In this document: positions 22,701 to 35,436 of the stretch, one piece after another
Layout of the letters: each line of letters begins with the position of its first letter
Position numbering within the stretch: the stretch's first letter is position 1
Assembly: GCA_944990035.1 (NCBI GenBank)
Contig: CALYLX010000063.1
Coordinates: forward strand, 42,016 to 106,015
Origin: Clitopilus passeckerianus
Lineage: Eukaryota; Basidiomycota; Agaricomycetes; Agaricales; Entolomataceae
DNA length: 64,000 nucleotides
Direction of reading: 5' to 3'
Position numbers and translations under genes: made by a program
The notes under the pieces: generated by a model
Databases searched by the model: none
Told to the model about the DNA's origin: nothing
The model's input: the letters and a program-made list of their open reading frames with translations, nothing else

Positions 22701-24150
22701 ACCTTGGGATAATGGCATTGATTGCTGGCATATGTGTCCAATCATATGTCAGTGTTCGGTGATATACATGATCCTATTCACTCTTCACTTGGCTCTCACT
22801 TGGACCCTGCGTAACCCCTTTGCACAAGCCACAACATACCCATGCCGCCGGAAGCAATTTCTGCTGCTATCATTGATAGAATTGCGACAGCGGAAGGCTT
22901 ATCTATTGAGTAAGTGAACTCGTGACAAGCTCACGAACTTCGACCAGGTTTTGTTCCGGAATAACTGTGGAAATAGTCAAAGTCCTGATTGATTATACTC
23001 GATAAGGCTACAGTTTTCAACAGTGGTACTACTTCTGCTGCTCGATAAATCCTTCGAATACTGAAAACAACATCAGTGGTTGGTCATAAAGACTCAAAGG
23101 ATGAATAGCCTCTGATTGGTTCTCACTTGATTTCTTATGCACTCGTAAGGGTACCACTGTAGTGTGAAACCGCGGCCTGGTGTGCACCGACAATTTAGGT
23201 GCTCTCCCCTTTTGAGTAAACCGCCGGTACCTCTTCACAATCAACACATCCCGATCCACAAAAGGCTACCTTGCTCCAAATGCCGCAGTCATCCCAATTG
23301 TCGGCCGCCGCGTTGCAGTCTTGTAGACCTTGTTTTGCATTAGCTATACACCTCCCTGAGTCTGATGACCTTGAGCAGACGTCGAACAACAGTATATCAC
23401 TGACGCCACCAACTTCTAGCTCGATGTTGAGCACAAATGGGCATGAGCCTGTTCAGTGGTGTTGAGTATCCGACTCGGACTGCCCATCAACCCTCTTGTG
23501 CAATACATGTTGTTGACTTTGACGTGTCCACATTGTGCTCGACGGTTTCTACCCTGCAGGTCACGTCGAAAATAGTGGCCCTTGTTCTGTTGACTGTTGG
23601 CCATACGGAGAGATCAAGTGAGATCTATCACCTTCAAACTACTTATCTCTATTCATCGAGCTTCCCCATGTTATCTTTTCATGTGCCGTAGGAAAGAACT
23701 AAATTACATCCTCGAAATCAAGTGATACATTCTTGACATGCCGTTTCGTTTCAGTGCCAGAGTAAACTTCGTACCGCCGGGCCCTCGAGGAGCGTTTTCA
23801 CATGGTTCATTCATGAAGAGATAAGGTTTGAGGAGGATGTGCCTCGAGGATATCTCATTGGAGACCATATCCACCTTGTCTCATGGTCTCTGCAAATACT
23901 AGTCCCACTGGCACAAGACCGCCAATGAGGCTTATCTTGTTGAATGCAGAGTTAGCAACAAGAATAGCATTCGTGATTCATGAAAGGTCGTTACATCGTG
24001 TCAAGTCATGTCGTACAAAGTCGTGATGCAGGTAAAGTATAGAGTTAGCGAGAGATAAAATAAAAGTAAGAGTAAAGTGTCCAAGACGCCGATAACAGTC
24101 TCGTTGTCATCATGCTGGTTTTCGGGAAGTAGAGGGGGGAGTAAGGTTTA
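19748..24150. other. gene-poor stretch right of the transposon
   Basis: About 4.4 kb without a gene I can support. Open frames are short and overlap on both strands. One frame near 22476-22709 (GKDATIRRWRV, then GGDASGGPSVTF) faintly recalls WD40 repeats but has no second repeat in frame. The last 100 bases before 24151 are the 3' region of the minus-strand membrane-protein gene. Decayed repeat DNA is the likeliest content. Confidence 0.45.
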
Positions 24151-26106
24151 TCATGAGGATGCTTTACGAGCCACCTCCTTCCAGAAGTGATCCCATTCGC
24201 GAGCCCTTTGAGTCCGTGAAACGACGTCCTCCTCTTTGTTGAAATCCCTGACATCTCCGACATTTTGCGTATTTGGCAGCCCATCATGTCGAGGTACATT
24301 GTTTCCCACCTCCGTATTGATAGATTGGGAAAGTGGAGAATGAGAATTGAATGCATCTTGTTGTGCAGCTGCTATACGGTTGTATGCCTGAATCAAGGAC
24401 GGCGTTGTTGGGACAGGTGCCATGACGGGAAGAGGTAATCCGTTGGTCTGCTGCTTATCGCCCTCGTGATTGCTCCCGTTTGAGGAGGTCGATTGGCGAA
24501 TAAAAGCGGGTACCCACCCAGGTTCGCCGCGTTTGCTGTCCGGAATCGCGCTCTGGGGAGTCGTGATGTCCTCTTCGTAGTCTGAAATATCCACCCCATC
24601 GGGACCCACGGTGAGGATCCGGGGTTTCTTGAGGTCACCTGTTTCAGTCCTCATCGGCTCTTCCACTAAAGTTGGCGTGGAGGAGCTTGTGGAGAACTTC
24701 TGAAGAAGCCATGGCCTGACTCTCGTATCTGCCTCGTTTGTGGAGGATTCGCCATCGGACTCGGAGCTTAGGTCGACGCCAAACTTGATTGGTCGCCTCC
24801 TCCCCCGGATCCTCTTTGTCTGACTTCGCTTCGGAGGGATAAACCTTGCGGACGGAGCTTGGGATTTCTTCCTGAGGACACCAGTCGCAGGTGGGTCATC
24901 ATAAGATAAGGATTTCGAGAAACCGTCTAGAGATTCGAGCTCGAGCGGATCCTTTGTGATGCTACCCATGGATGTGGATCTCCCGAAGGGAGGTTGGAGA
25001 GGAGGAAGGGAATCATCGGTCCCTGAGGAGCCAAACAAGCGGTTCCATAGGGAACGCGATGGGAGGGGCGTGAATGTCCCCGCTCGAGCCGAATCACTTG
25101 GGAGATTCGCAGCATACTTGGCAAGGTAATTGTCCCATTTCTAAATAACGGAACACTTTAGTGGCGAGGTTGGTCCAGCATGCAATGTCCTCACCTCGTC
25201 TGGACATTCGCCCAGCCATTTGTTGAACGCCCAGTCGCTCGCCACACCGCAGACAGTTAAGATGCAGAATGCGGCGCTCATCCCTCGCTCCTTCGAAGTC
25301 CCCCAAGTGGTGCCATCATGAAGCCAGAGGCGCTCCCAGACATTTACCCAAGCAGGGGTTTTCGAAAGAATAGCGATGCTGAGTATGAAGCAGAAAGCAC
25401 CAGCAGAAGAGGCAGAGAATCTGAAGGTCGCATGGAGGAAATAGTGGAGACGAGGGATATAGCAGAGAAATATGACGATAGGGTAGAGGATTGCAAAAAG
25501 TGCAACCAAAACTTGTCGCGTGAGCAGCGAAGGGTGTATAATGACGGATAACGCTAGGGCAGTCAGGGCACTGCGGAAAATGAGCTCCCATTCCACATTG
25601 CAGACCCAAGGCACCCACCCTCCACAAATACCAGCGAACAAACGAGCGCAATATCGGTATCGTCCACCAATTAACGTCGTCACTAGACATGATAAGATCC
25701 AGACGGCAAGGAATGCATTTGGTGATAATGGCACAGATGGCGACACATTGGGGACAAGCAAGGTAAAGAAAGTAGAAAGTTGGACTGGTCAACGTAGATT
25801 AGATCCACTGCACAAGCGTTATCTAAGTTAAAGTCCTAGCTTACCTCCGAAGGCATAACCGATCGCTAAACCACCAATTCCACCCTCGAGGACATAATTG
25901 AATTTGCTTCGTTTCTTCTCGGGTTCAAGAGCTCCAGGCATAGGTAACGCAGCATAAGTTGACGGAAATGAACGGGTTCGGTCAAGAGTGAGAAAGGTCC
26001 CAGCGAAAGTGAGGAGAAGAGAAACAAAGAAAAGAGGTAAACTGAATGCAAGACGATGGGGAGTTAACGCAAGCAAATCAGTCAGGGTGGAATTGGACGA
26101 GGGCAT
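24151..26106 (-). CDS. DUF4203/TMEM198-type multi-pass membrane protein
   Basis: Exons 26106-25845, 25784-25195 and 25140-24151 with 60- and 54-nt introns; phases agree, giving 613 aa. The first hydrophobic segment (about residues 18-42, LAFSLPLFFVSLLLTFAGTF) may be a signal anchor. Exon 2 encodes a block of about seven membrane segments with GGRYRYCARLFAGICGGW and glycine-rich turns, the pattern of the TM7S3/TMEM198 (DUF4203) domain found in fungal plasma-membrane or vacuolar proteins of unknown role. The C-terminal ~330 residues are hydrophilic and probably cytosolic, with basic (KRSQTKRIRGRRRP) and acidic stretches, ending in TQRAREWDHFWKEVARK, which looks conserved. An upstream in-frame ATG at 26190 would add 28 residues. 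The SDR gene ends 308 bp upstream on the same strand. Confidence 0.75.
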
Positions 26107-26414
26107 CGTCGGAAACGACGACGGCGACCCTAACGGTCTATATCGTACGATGTGAAAGAGTCGTGAGGCTGAGCTGCTTTGGCGGGGCACACCACTATCA
26201 GCACGCTGACCTCACGTGGATCTCCAAATCGGGATGCTCTACCATCACGTCGTCATCCTCATCGGTACCGTCACAGCTACTGGGTATACGAATGGAAAAG
26301 AGGTAATTAAGTAAGAGATCGATAAGGTAGAAAGTGAAAATAAAGATCAAAATATGATACATTAACGAAGACTGGGCGGGTCCATTAGAAGCGAGGTGGG
26401 GTATCCAGTCATGC

Positions 26415-27886
26415 TCAAGAATTTGGTATCTGATCTTCAAGCCAATTCCACAGGTCTCTGGAAAATTCCTCATTCTGAGTAGCCGGATGAGCAGCCCCCA
26501 ACCTCGCCCATGGCACCAGAAACTGGATACCAACATCAGTACTGAGCAACCAGATTCATCGGTTAAATCACCTTTCCACCATATGCCTTGGTCTCTTCAG
26601 CAGTTGCAGCCCAAAGTGGGGTGATAGCCCCTTGCTGTGCGTCATATATCTGCAACAGAGACTGTAGAGCGTGTAAGGTGAATAGGACACCTGAAATAAG
26701 GCTTGAACTCACCAGACCAAACCTGACGAAACAGTCTGTTACATCACGTCCGAGTTCTGTTTTGAGGTTTCCTAGCGAGGAATGAATATTGAACGTACTT
26801 CCAAGTAATTGTAACTAGCGCACCTGGGTTCACTGCAATCGAGACTATACCTTCATTCCCATATCTTCTCGAGAGTTCGTTGGACAGTAGGACATTTGCC
26901 TTCAAAAAGTTGTATTGAGTTTGCACTCAGACCAGAGGGAAAGCACGCACATATTTTGACTGGACATACATGTCGTATGTCGTCTGTCTATCCCTAGCTG
27001 GACCACACTTAAAGGTTGAGAAATCCAGAGGATCAGCCTTAGCTGCGTATTGCGCCATGGATGATGTGTGAACAATTCTTGGGACTCTCCCAGCTTTGGC
27101 AGACGAGAGCATAGTGGGGAGCAGGAGCTTGGTGAGGTAAAAGTGACCTGAACAAATCAATATGTGTATCAATCGTCTTTGAGCCAGTAGGAACACAAGC
27201 TTACCGAGCACATTGGTATGTATCTGTGCATCGTAATCCCCACAGTGCTTGGCCATAGGAGGAAACATGACGCCGCTACAACATTTCAGCACGGGAAAGG
27301 AAAGTAATGAATAAAACTAACGCATTGTTAAGCAGAATATCAAGATGGCTTTCTTTACTGCAGTACAGAAACCATCAGCGCTTCGGGACGCTGGAATAAT
27401 GAACGAGACTGACCCCCTGAACTCTTCCGCCGCACGTTGTACGGAAGCCAAATCTCCAAGGTCGAGCTCAATGAAATGGGCACGGTTGCCTGTGGCGCCG
27501 TATAGCTCTTCAATGACGTCCATAGACTTTTGGCGCGTTCGACACGCTATATACACGGTGGCATTTCGCGAAAGGAGTGCCTGCAAGCCTTCTGTGTCAA
27601 ACATTTTCTCCACTTTATGACAAAACTATGTACTCACCTTCACGCACTCCCTCCCAATACCTGCATTTCCTCCGGTTATTAATATGATGCGTCCGGTTTG
27701 GTCTGGAATATGTTCAAGAGACCATCGAGGCTTTGGAATGAGGTAGCTCTGTTCCAGAATTGACCAGAGCTCCATTGACCTGAAATTAGCCCAGTCAAGC
27801 CATCGGCTTGAGGCGAACTTCAAAGACTCCCTAAAATTTAGCAGTCAGTTTTGTTGTGGTTACGAAGTCGCCGAAACTCACGTCAT
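26415..27886 (-). CDS. short-chain dehydrogenase/reductase, NAD(P)-dependent
   Basis: A classical SDR split by about eight introns. The first exon is only ATGAC (27886-27882), spliced to ESLKFASSRW. The nucleotide-binding motif TGGNAGIG is at residues 54-61 in ILITGGNAGIGRECVK. The NNAG motif forms across an intron (NNA|GVMFPPM). The Ser is in IVHTSSMAQYA and the catalytic pair in YDMYVQSKY (YxxxK). NPG follows, with the last G completed after an intron. The C terminus, FLVPWARLGAAHP through LWNWLEDQIPNS, is typical of fungal RDH12/WWOX-like SDRs. The stop is TGA at 26415-26417, and the length is about 330 aa. The substrate cannot be told from sequence. The gene is head-to-head with NUDCD1, 215 bp apart. 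Confidence 0.85.
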
Positions 27887-28101
27887 GGTTGGCAGGAGTG
27901 AAATGTGTGAAGGTCACTTTTTGTTTGCAAGTGACTTGAGGAAACCATTCCGGTTCAATCTCAATTCATAGCGCACACCATTGATAATCGTTCGATGTTG
28001 GTCCTACGGCAGGAATGACCACGAATAACGACGAAAAGACAGATGCTCACAAAACTTCGTGACTACGAAATCGTCACGCGTCTGAATCGCACACCCTCAC
28101 G
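27887..28101. promoter_or_regulatory. shared intergenic region of SDR and NUDCD1 genes
   Basis: Only 215 bp separate the divergent ATGs at 27886 (minus) and 28102 (plus), so both promoters and 5' leaders must lie here. No TATA box is evident. Two short CGAAATCGTCACG/ACGAATAACGACG-type CG-containing stretches near 28020-28080 are the only noticeable sequence. Confidence 0.5.
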
Positions 28102-30057
28102 ATGGACTCACCATCTTTCACAGTCTCAAGGGGCCTAACAAACCCCAAGTTCGAAGGATACAAGCTTGACCCTCTTACTCAAGGAGACTGTGTCGTACGC
28201 TATGAGTTGGAGCACAAACCGAGCCAGATTGCGATCTCTGGCAAATCCACATTCTCTTTCCAGGAAGTCCAAAGCCGCATAACCCATAATCACTTGGCTG
28301 TATGCGAGAATGCTCCTCTGGCGGCGTATGTGGACTCTTCATATCGAACTATATTGGTTCGTTTTAACCCAGTAAGTAATTCATATCTACGTTCGAATTC
28401 CAAGATCTCATTGACCACGAAGTAGGACACATTGGTACCTATCTTGCAAGTTCTGGCTGAACTGCCGACGCCCATCGGTAGAGAGGGCCCCAATGGAAAG
28501 AACGGCGAATATCCGTCGGCTGCTTTTGTTTCTGAGAGCCTCCTGCTCGTCTCAGACGGACTTGGAATGCTCTATGCTATCCCGGTGAAGGAGCAAGGCC
28601 CCTCGACTCCCATCGGTACTTTCATTCTACCAAAAGCTTCTGAAATACCATTTAGGATTCACAGCGCTCATAAGACCACCCCGATTACTGCCACTGCAAT
28701 CATATCCTGTCGCCACTATGGGACGCCCGAAGAACCATCCAAGTCCTCGAGCCAAAAGAAACGTCCTTCCGTCGAGTTTGACGTATATGCTATCAAGATT
28801 GAGCTCCTCTCGTTGCGCCCTTCCAACGATATTCGAGAAATGGTTCCCCTCTGGAACTGGCGTGGCGACGATGTACCATTGTACACTGCATATGACAGTT
28901 CCACAGCCGGCCTTTTACTTATCGGTGGCTCCAAGTTTAGGCCCGCTAGCCAGGTCGCCCCTTTACCCCACGAGCCGACGCCTGATGAGATCGCCCCGAT
29001 TCCTCGTGCAGGAGAACAGCTTGATGCAGCAATATCTGACAAACCGAGGCCTCCCCCGTATTCCTGGACTCAGTCCTCCGATTCCGTTACAGTCGCCATC
29101 CCCCTTCCTTCGAGCACACCCAAACATTCAATCAAGGTTTTATTCTCCCCCACGACTGTCACTGTTCATGTCGACTTAGCAGTTGAGACCTCCATCCCCA
29201 TTCCCCGGTATACCACCAAACCCCTGTGGGCTGGCATCTCTGCGTCTACGAGCTACTGGACATGGGACAGGGAGGCAGAGCACAACATAGGCCTGCTGAC
29301 CTTATACATGGACAAGCAACATGAAGGAACCAGATGGAGTCATGTATTCGAATCAGTAGGCAATGCCGCGAATGGCTCAGCGTCCGACGAGGACATCGAG
29401 GTCCCAGAGACCCTCGACCCATCCGAACTATGGCATATCCGCGAGTCTCTCGAGAAATATACAGCTGCCTTACGGGATGGAGAAGACGCCAGCGGCCTCG
29501 GTCTTGGACGGGGCGTCCCCAGCCTTGCCGAGGGAGAAATGGATCCGGAGGTGGACGAATCAGTCGGCCGCCTGGCGTATCTTACGTGGGTGGGCGCTGA
29601 TGGGGGCCCAATGTCTTCCTCCTTCGATGCCCCGGTTCAGTTGCTCTCCACCCCGTTACCCGGAGGACTGGCTCCGCTTTCTCTGATAATCAAGAGCAAC
29701 GTCGATGGGGCGGTCTTTTCAGCGCAAAGTGTGGGTTCTGAAAAAGCACCGTCGTGGGTCCATACATCAACATTCTCTGCCCTCGCGTTTGTCCTCGCAT
29801 CCAAACGAGATACACGTTTCACGTACCACACGTCAAAAGTGACATTTGCATTTGAAGGTGGAGTGAGGGACAGAGGCGGGAACGTTTACATTTATCGGGC
29901 ATCCACGCCAACAGAGAAGTGGGGCAAGCAGGCCATTCTCAAGGTAGCTGATGGAAAAGGCGGTTCTCTCTTGGGCGTTGGAGCCATACAGACGAACCCA
30001 GAATATATCCTCGTCTGTCTCACAGAAGGGGAACTGGTTCTCATAAAAAACCTCTGA
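28102..30057 (+). CDS. NUDCD1: NudC domain-containing protein 1 (NUDCD1/CML66-like)
   Basis: Two exons, 28102-28371 and 28426-30057, with a 54-nt phase-0 intron, give 633 aa, close to the usual ~580-650 for the family. A CS (HSP20-like, p23-type) domain starts near residue 302 with PYSWTQSSDSVTVAIPLP and runs through IKVLFSPTTVTVHVDL. The flanking N- and C-terminal halves are WD/beta-propeller-like. NudC-type CS proteins are HSP90-associated cochaperones; NUDCD1 in animals works with beta-propeller clients such as COPI subunits. The gene converges with the PP2C gene, leaving 336 bp between the stop codons; nothing else is seen there. Confidence 0.88.
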
Positions 30058-30393
30058 TTGACAAAGTAATGGTCGAGGCTGTTTATGTTGTACAGTAGAG
30101 ATAATAAATAAGGATCCTGCTACTACGCTCGACTGAACAACGAAAAGAAAGTAGAATTCGAAGATATACTATACGGGAAGTAACATGGGTAAGTTGCAGC
30201 CTGAAAAAACCGTCGATGTCACAGTGAGTGGGTTGCAGATGTGTTGTGCTACATGGACATGATATCAATGACAGTGAAGACCAGAAAGTGAGCGACAGAA
30301 CACCAAGAGTAGAGCGAGAGAAAAAATTGATACAGAATTGAGAAATGGAAGTGAGGTACGGTAGGAAATATACATCTTTGTATCGAGTCCAGA

Positions 30394-32439
30394 TTACGAG
30401 TTGACAGTTGGGTCCTCACTTCCGTCTAAAAGCCCTTCTGCTTTTAAGACGGGGAGGGGTGCATCACCATGCGGCTTTGACTCTAGCTGAGCGACGGGCG
30501 AGGTGGACTGGTCACCGTTGGGTAGCTGTTTCGGGGGAGGAGGGGCTTCACCCTGGAGGTGGATTGCATCGCCGTCGAGGTGATCGTCCATGTCAATATC
30601 TTCATCCAGATCGGAGTCATCCCTCTCGAACTCGTAAAGCTTGTCCTTGAGACTTTTTGTTGGGTCTGATGAGTCCGAATCAGCATGTCCGAGGCCGAGC
30701 GTTCTGCTGAAGAACGAGGAGCTGCTTCCCTCTTCTTCGCCATTCTCTTCGTCTCCGCTATCTTCCTCCTCGGAATCATCGTTTCCAAACATCAAAGTGG
30801 CTGCCTGGCTATCGTTTACAAAGCCACCGTTTGTCAAGAACGAGATACCGCCATTCTGGGCAAGTACCCTGGCAAGCGGTGAAATGTAGCTGTCCTCAGG
30901 GGGAGCCCGCTGACCGCGTTCCTGAGCTTCACGTCGGGCGCGGAACGACATAAGGCGGCTGGCGGAATAGAGCTGGGGAGGCGATGCTGGAGTGTCAAAA
31001 CCGTATTTCTTCTCGACCCGATCCTTGACCCAAGCGTACCACTCCTCCTTGGTTTTGCCTCGTAGAAGTGCAATAATCATGACAGTCATGTTATCGCATC
31101 CAATGCCAGCTCCGGATGATGTATCGGGAGCCAAACAATGGTCACACATGTTTTCACATATTTCCTGGAGATCTTTGCCGTCAGCGACTTGTCGGCGAAC
31201 GAAGTCAACGGTTTGCTGCGAAGTTAGACAATCCCAGATACCTAGAACCTGTCAGGTCAAATCTGTAGGCTAAACCGTGTGACTCACCATCGCAAGCAAT
31301 GACGATGAATTCATCTTCATCAGTCAATTCATGGCAAGTAACATCAGGATCGGCAGTGATGATTTGTCGTTCAGGTGAAAGGGAGTAGTTTTTCTTGAAT
31401 TCGAAATCACCCAGAGCTCTTGATAGCGCAAGATTTCCTGAATGGAAACCGTCCTGTTCAATTTCCAGCTTAATGTGGGCAGAACCAAGTACGAACCGTT
31501 GACACGACCGAATTCAATGTAACCACCAGCGCCTTGTATACGTTCTTTCTCCACTGTTTTCAACCCCGTTAGATTGCTGTTATCACATGGATCAAAGTCG
31601 ACGACTTGCCGTCGCTTGTAGGCTTGTGGTCGAAGCTTAGCGGCTTCACCTCTCCTTTAACCGACAGGACAGCTCGCGAGTCTCCAGCATTGGCCTGTTG
31701 ATATGAGAACACAGAAAGAAATATTTGAGGAGAGACTTACCACATAGATGTGGCCGTCAGCGGTGACCAGGGCCGCGACTGCGGTGCAGCCGGATGGATC
31801 TCGTGTATGCGAAGGGTCTATGTGGGGTGTCTATTGATTGCACAGTATAATGCAGGATGCTAGCAACGCACCAGCCAGCAAGTCCTCATCCGTTCCCAGG
31901 AATGCCTTCTTCAGGGCGGCTTCGTATTGTCCTTTCTGATATGACTCCTCCTGTGTAAGTCGTTTATGCACATGGTCTCCAGCGAATCGAGCAACAGTTC
32001 CACCTATATACCTTCCATTAACGCCATAATTGGGTTAAGAGAACAGGTTCTCTGACCTCCGTGACCATCGTATACTCCAAAGAAGGCGCCGGATTGCTCT
32101 TTTCCTTCATCTAGGTTCAAAATGATCGCATGCGCGTCCTCCATGGCTATTTATCGCAGTAATAAAGGGATAACATGTCATAGAATGAGCGCCCAATTTT
32201 GTGAAAGATGGTAGAAAGAGAAACGTACAAATTCTCCATCCTTGCATGTCTGAAACGCCAAAGGCAAAATCGTGATTTCCTCCCGTCTCAGATCTCTTCC
32301 TGGTGGCTGTTAAAGCATTCAGAAAGCGTATAAATTTGCATGAGACGCGATCAGTACTGACAAGGTGAAGAAAGTGTTTGTCCCTGTTCAACGGCATGAG
32401 ATCAAGAAAGCCGTCGAGATAGAAAGCTTCGCCTACCAT
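30394..32439 (-). CDS. PP2C-type Ser/Thr protein phosphatase
   Basis: A multi-exon metal-dependent phosphatase. Diagnostic PPM motifs occur in order: MQGWRISMEDAHA (spanning an intron), [12 protein letters not shown] with the metal-binding Asp, [40 protein letters not shown] (across an intron), EFIVIACDG and [10 protein letters not shown]. The C-terminal extension of ~200 residues is acidic and Ser-rich ([15 protein letters not shown]), as in fungal Ptc2/Ptc3-like enzymes that counter stress MAPK and checkpoint kinases. The N terminus is odd: homologues usually start MGQTLS..., a possible myristoylation signal, but here the open frame starts at 32439 (or 32397) with unrelated residues before [17 protein letters not shown] short first exon may be missing from my model. 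The stop is TAA at 30394-30396. Confidence 0.85.
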
Positions 32440-32733
32440 GACTGCACTCGGGAGGGCGAAGGAGTACTATATCGTTTGTAGAATTAAGGACACCCTCTTA
32501 TACACAGCCAATTTGGCTGATAACGGACTGCAAAAGGTGTAGAGAAACGAGTCGTGTGGATGAGCGGTGGAGAGAACGGCACAGCGCCTCGTACTGTTGC
32601 CATAAATCTTAATTATTTGCAATTGTTTACACTGTATCTAAATCGGGTCCACTCTCTGAGGAACTGCCAAAAAACTTGATAAAAATACATAGACACATCG
32701 AAGATAATCGTAACAATAGAACTACGCGCAATC

Positions 32734-35436
32734 TTACGCGCCATGAATCTCTTCGCGGCGCAGAGTAACTGCCTCCTTCTGCAAGCGATCACTGTACTTC
32801 CTTGGATTCTCCTGCTCAAACACCTCGTTAATCTCTTCAAGCGTGAGCCCTTTGGTTTCTACCACGAAGAAGTAGATGACGATGACTTCAAATACGTCCC
32901 ATGCAAGGAAGATCACGTAGACTGCGCAAATGTTAGACTCCATTCGACGTGCAAAGAAACTCTGGCGTACCTTTCCAGCCTATCTTCTCCAGCGCAACGG
33001 GCAACCTTTTGTTCCTGGTTAATTTCATTAAGCAACAAATAATTCAGCCCGTAACATACCCGAACGTGTTAATGAGAGTCGCTATCTGAGAAACGATACC
33101 GAGGAAAGCGAGACCTTTGGCACGAGCTTCATATCCGAGAACTTCTGCGGGATATAGAGCTTGCCTAAGCGTTGAGGTCAGTATTGACTTGACCGAGAGA
33201 TAACCCGTATTTTTGTCTTACATTGGTGTCCATCCAAACGAGAAAACTACCATGAACAAGAAAACAAAACTGATGCCGGCATTGGACTGAGCTTTGCCGC
33301 CTTGATTGCTGAGCAAGCCTGTAACAATGGCGAGGATGATCGTGATGAGAGCTGTAGAAGTCAAGAGAGCTTTTCGGCGTCCAAATCGATCGATCGTGAA
33401 AGAACCCTTTGAGCGCTTTAGAAAGTGTGATGTAGGAAGTTCAGGACGGGACACTTACCGCGAGTGCTTAAGAAGGGATTCCAGGAAACATTAGGATTTC
33501 ATCTCTCACAACTTCATAGAAAATCTTACCTCCGATGCTGTAGCAATGAAGTTAATAATGTAATAAAGAAAGGATCAGAAAACATACTATGAAGTCACGC
33601 TATTGACGAAGTTGAGAGTCAAAATCCGATCTTGGTTTTGAATTCCAGCATTCCTGAGAAGCACGGGCAAGAAGTAGGTGATCATTCCATTACCGCTGAG
33701 CTGACCTGCGTAAAAAGTTAGATATAAATGAGCTCATTCACTTCAAGAGTACTTACCAAAGGCGCCTATCAAGATGACCATATATGCTCGGTATCGGTCC
33801 GCCCTATTCCTAAAGAGAGGGCGGAAGTCCCACCAGCGCTCTGACAGTGTGTTATTGCTTGTTCGGGGACTGGGCGAGTAAAAGAATAGAGGCTTACTGT
33901 CGACACCATCCACCTGAATCTTTTCCTCGATCTCGTCCATTTGTACGTCGATCAATGGTGAATTCGGATCCCCAGTGCTGCTGTGGAATTTGGCAAGAAC
34001 ATTGCGCGCCTGTTCGGATTTTCCAATACTGTAGAGCCATCTCGGACTGCATGCGAAATAGAATGAGCTCTAACACTACCATAGGATTAGACATGTGAAA
34101 CCCACGATTCGGGGCAGAAGAAAATGAATGCCACATTAATGGCAGCCGGCACACACTGTGAAACAGTAAGACGTTCATTAGATTTTAGCGCTTCTCTGGA
34201 ATTAATGGTGTGCTAACCTGGATGTAGAGGGGAAGGCGCCAGGACCATTCGGTGCTGTATCTTCCAGTGGCCACCATCATTCCGGTGGCAGTCATTTGAC
34301 CAATATAATAGCTGACAACACGAAATTAAGAATCCGACATGATTCATATGACTCTATGAAGATGTACTCACAAGGAGTTGAGGAATCCAAGATATGCACC
34401 TCTGGAGTGCGGCGGCGACATCTCTGCCAGGTACGACTTCGCCGAAGCACCTGCACATGAGGAACCAAGACCTGTTCGGATTTGGGGTGTTGAGTCTGTG
34501 GCCACCGTCACGGCTGCCGAAGTAGAAGATGGCCCTTACCTGTGAGATACCGACCACCAAGGAACATCCCGTTGTTCCTTGCATTTGCAGTCAAGACTGC
34601 CCCAACGCTGACCGTGAAGCATGAGTGACAGACCCGGAAGAATAACGTTAAGCCAACACGTACACAAGAACCGCATTGCCGAAGAACATAGAAAACCTTC
34701 GCCCAAACCCGTCCGGAAAGTAAGCTTCGATCAATCAAGGTCAGAAGATGTCAGAATGTTGCTTGCTCGCCGGACATACATGCTGGTATGGTACCACTGA
34801 ATGGAACACGTTGTGTATTAGATCAAGCTACGTTATCTTGAAAGATAACAACTTACCAGATAGAACCGCTGAGAGTGAGATTTTCGACAACGTTCACAGG
34901 TAAGGAAAGGTGTCAAGTAAGATTTGAGAAGAGAACGAACATAGTAAAAATGCCGAAAACGATTCTTACGAAGAAGAAGCATCAGTAGAGGTTTGAACCA
35001 GAGCCTCCAGGACTTACGATGTCTTGCTTCCTACACCAGTGAGCCCGAAGTAATGTTGGTATTGCGCCATACTGTTGATACCTCCCATGACCTGGAGGAT
35101 AGTTGCATCTCAATACAAAAGATCGCTGGAGTGCGTCAGAGAAACTTACCGTGCTGTCAAAGCCACTGTCACCGGAGCAGCAGCAAACCACCAAGGTGAT
35201 GAGATACATCTAGGGGAAATGGTCATAATGCGCCTCAGGCTAGCGATAGATTCTCATGGACTCACCTGGATAGCACGCCATGAGAATCTCTTCACGCCAG
35301 GATCGACCTCTAGGGCAGCCTTGAGGGCGATCTGGCGTTCCATGGGCGTCTTCGGCTGATGTACCTTAAGTCCATCCTTTCCTGAATGCGTATTCTCGAT
35401 GAATTCCTGTTCAGTAGAGCCTTTCTCGGACCCCAT
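32734..35436 (-). CDS. MFS sugar transporter (sugar porter family, lactose/hexose permease-like)
   Basis: A plasma-membrane major-facilitator protein with about ten introns. The N-terminal cytosolic stretch [16 protein letters not shown] starts at 35436. The first membrane helix begins [20 protein letters not shown], followed by [17 protein letters not shown]. The middle has the loop motif [10 protein letters not shown] (sugar-porter D-R/K-x-G-R-R), then [11 protein letters not shown] and [17 protein letters not shown], and the C terminus has [16 protein letters not shown], the PETKG-type sugar-porter signature (here VETKG). The protein ends EEIHGA at 32734. The pattern is that of fungal LAC12-like or general hexose transporters; the sugar cannot be assigned. 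The upstream 1.4 kb to the divergent MYND gene is long enough for regulated expression. Confidence 0.85.

Noticed and set aside
22476..22709. Possible WD40 remnant (GKDATIRRWRV...PSVTF)
   Set aside because: Only one vague repeat, no neighbouring repeats in frame, and stops on either side; too weak to annotate.
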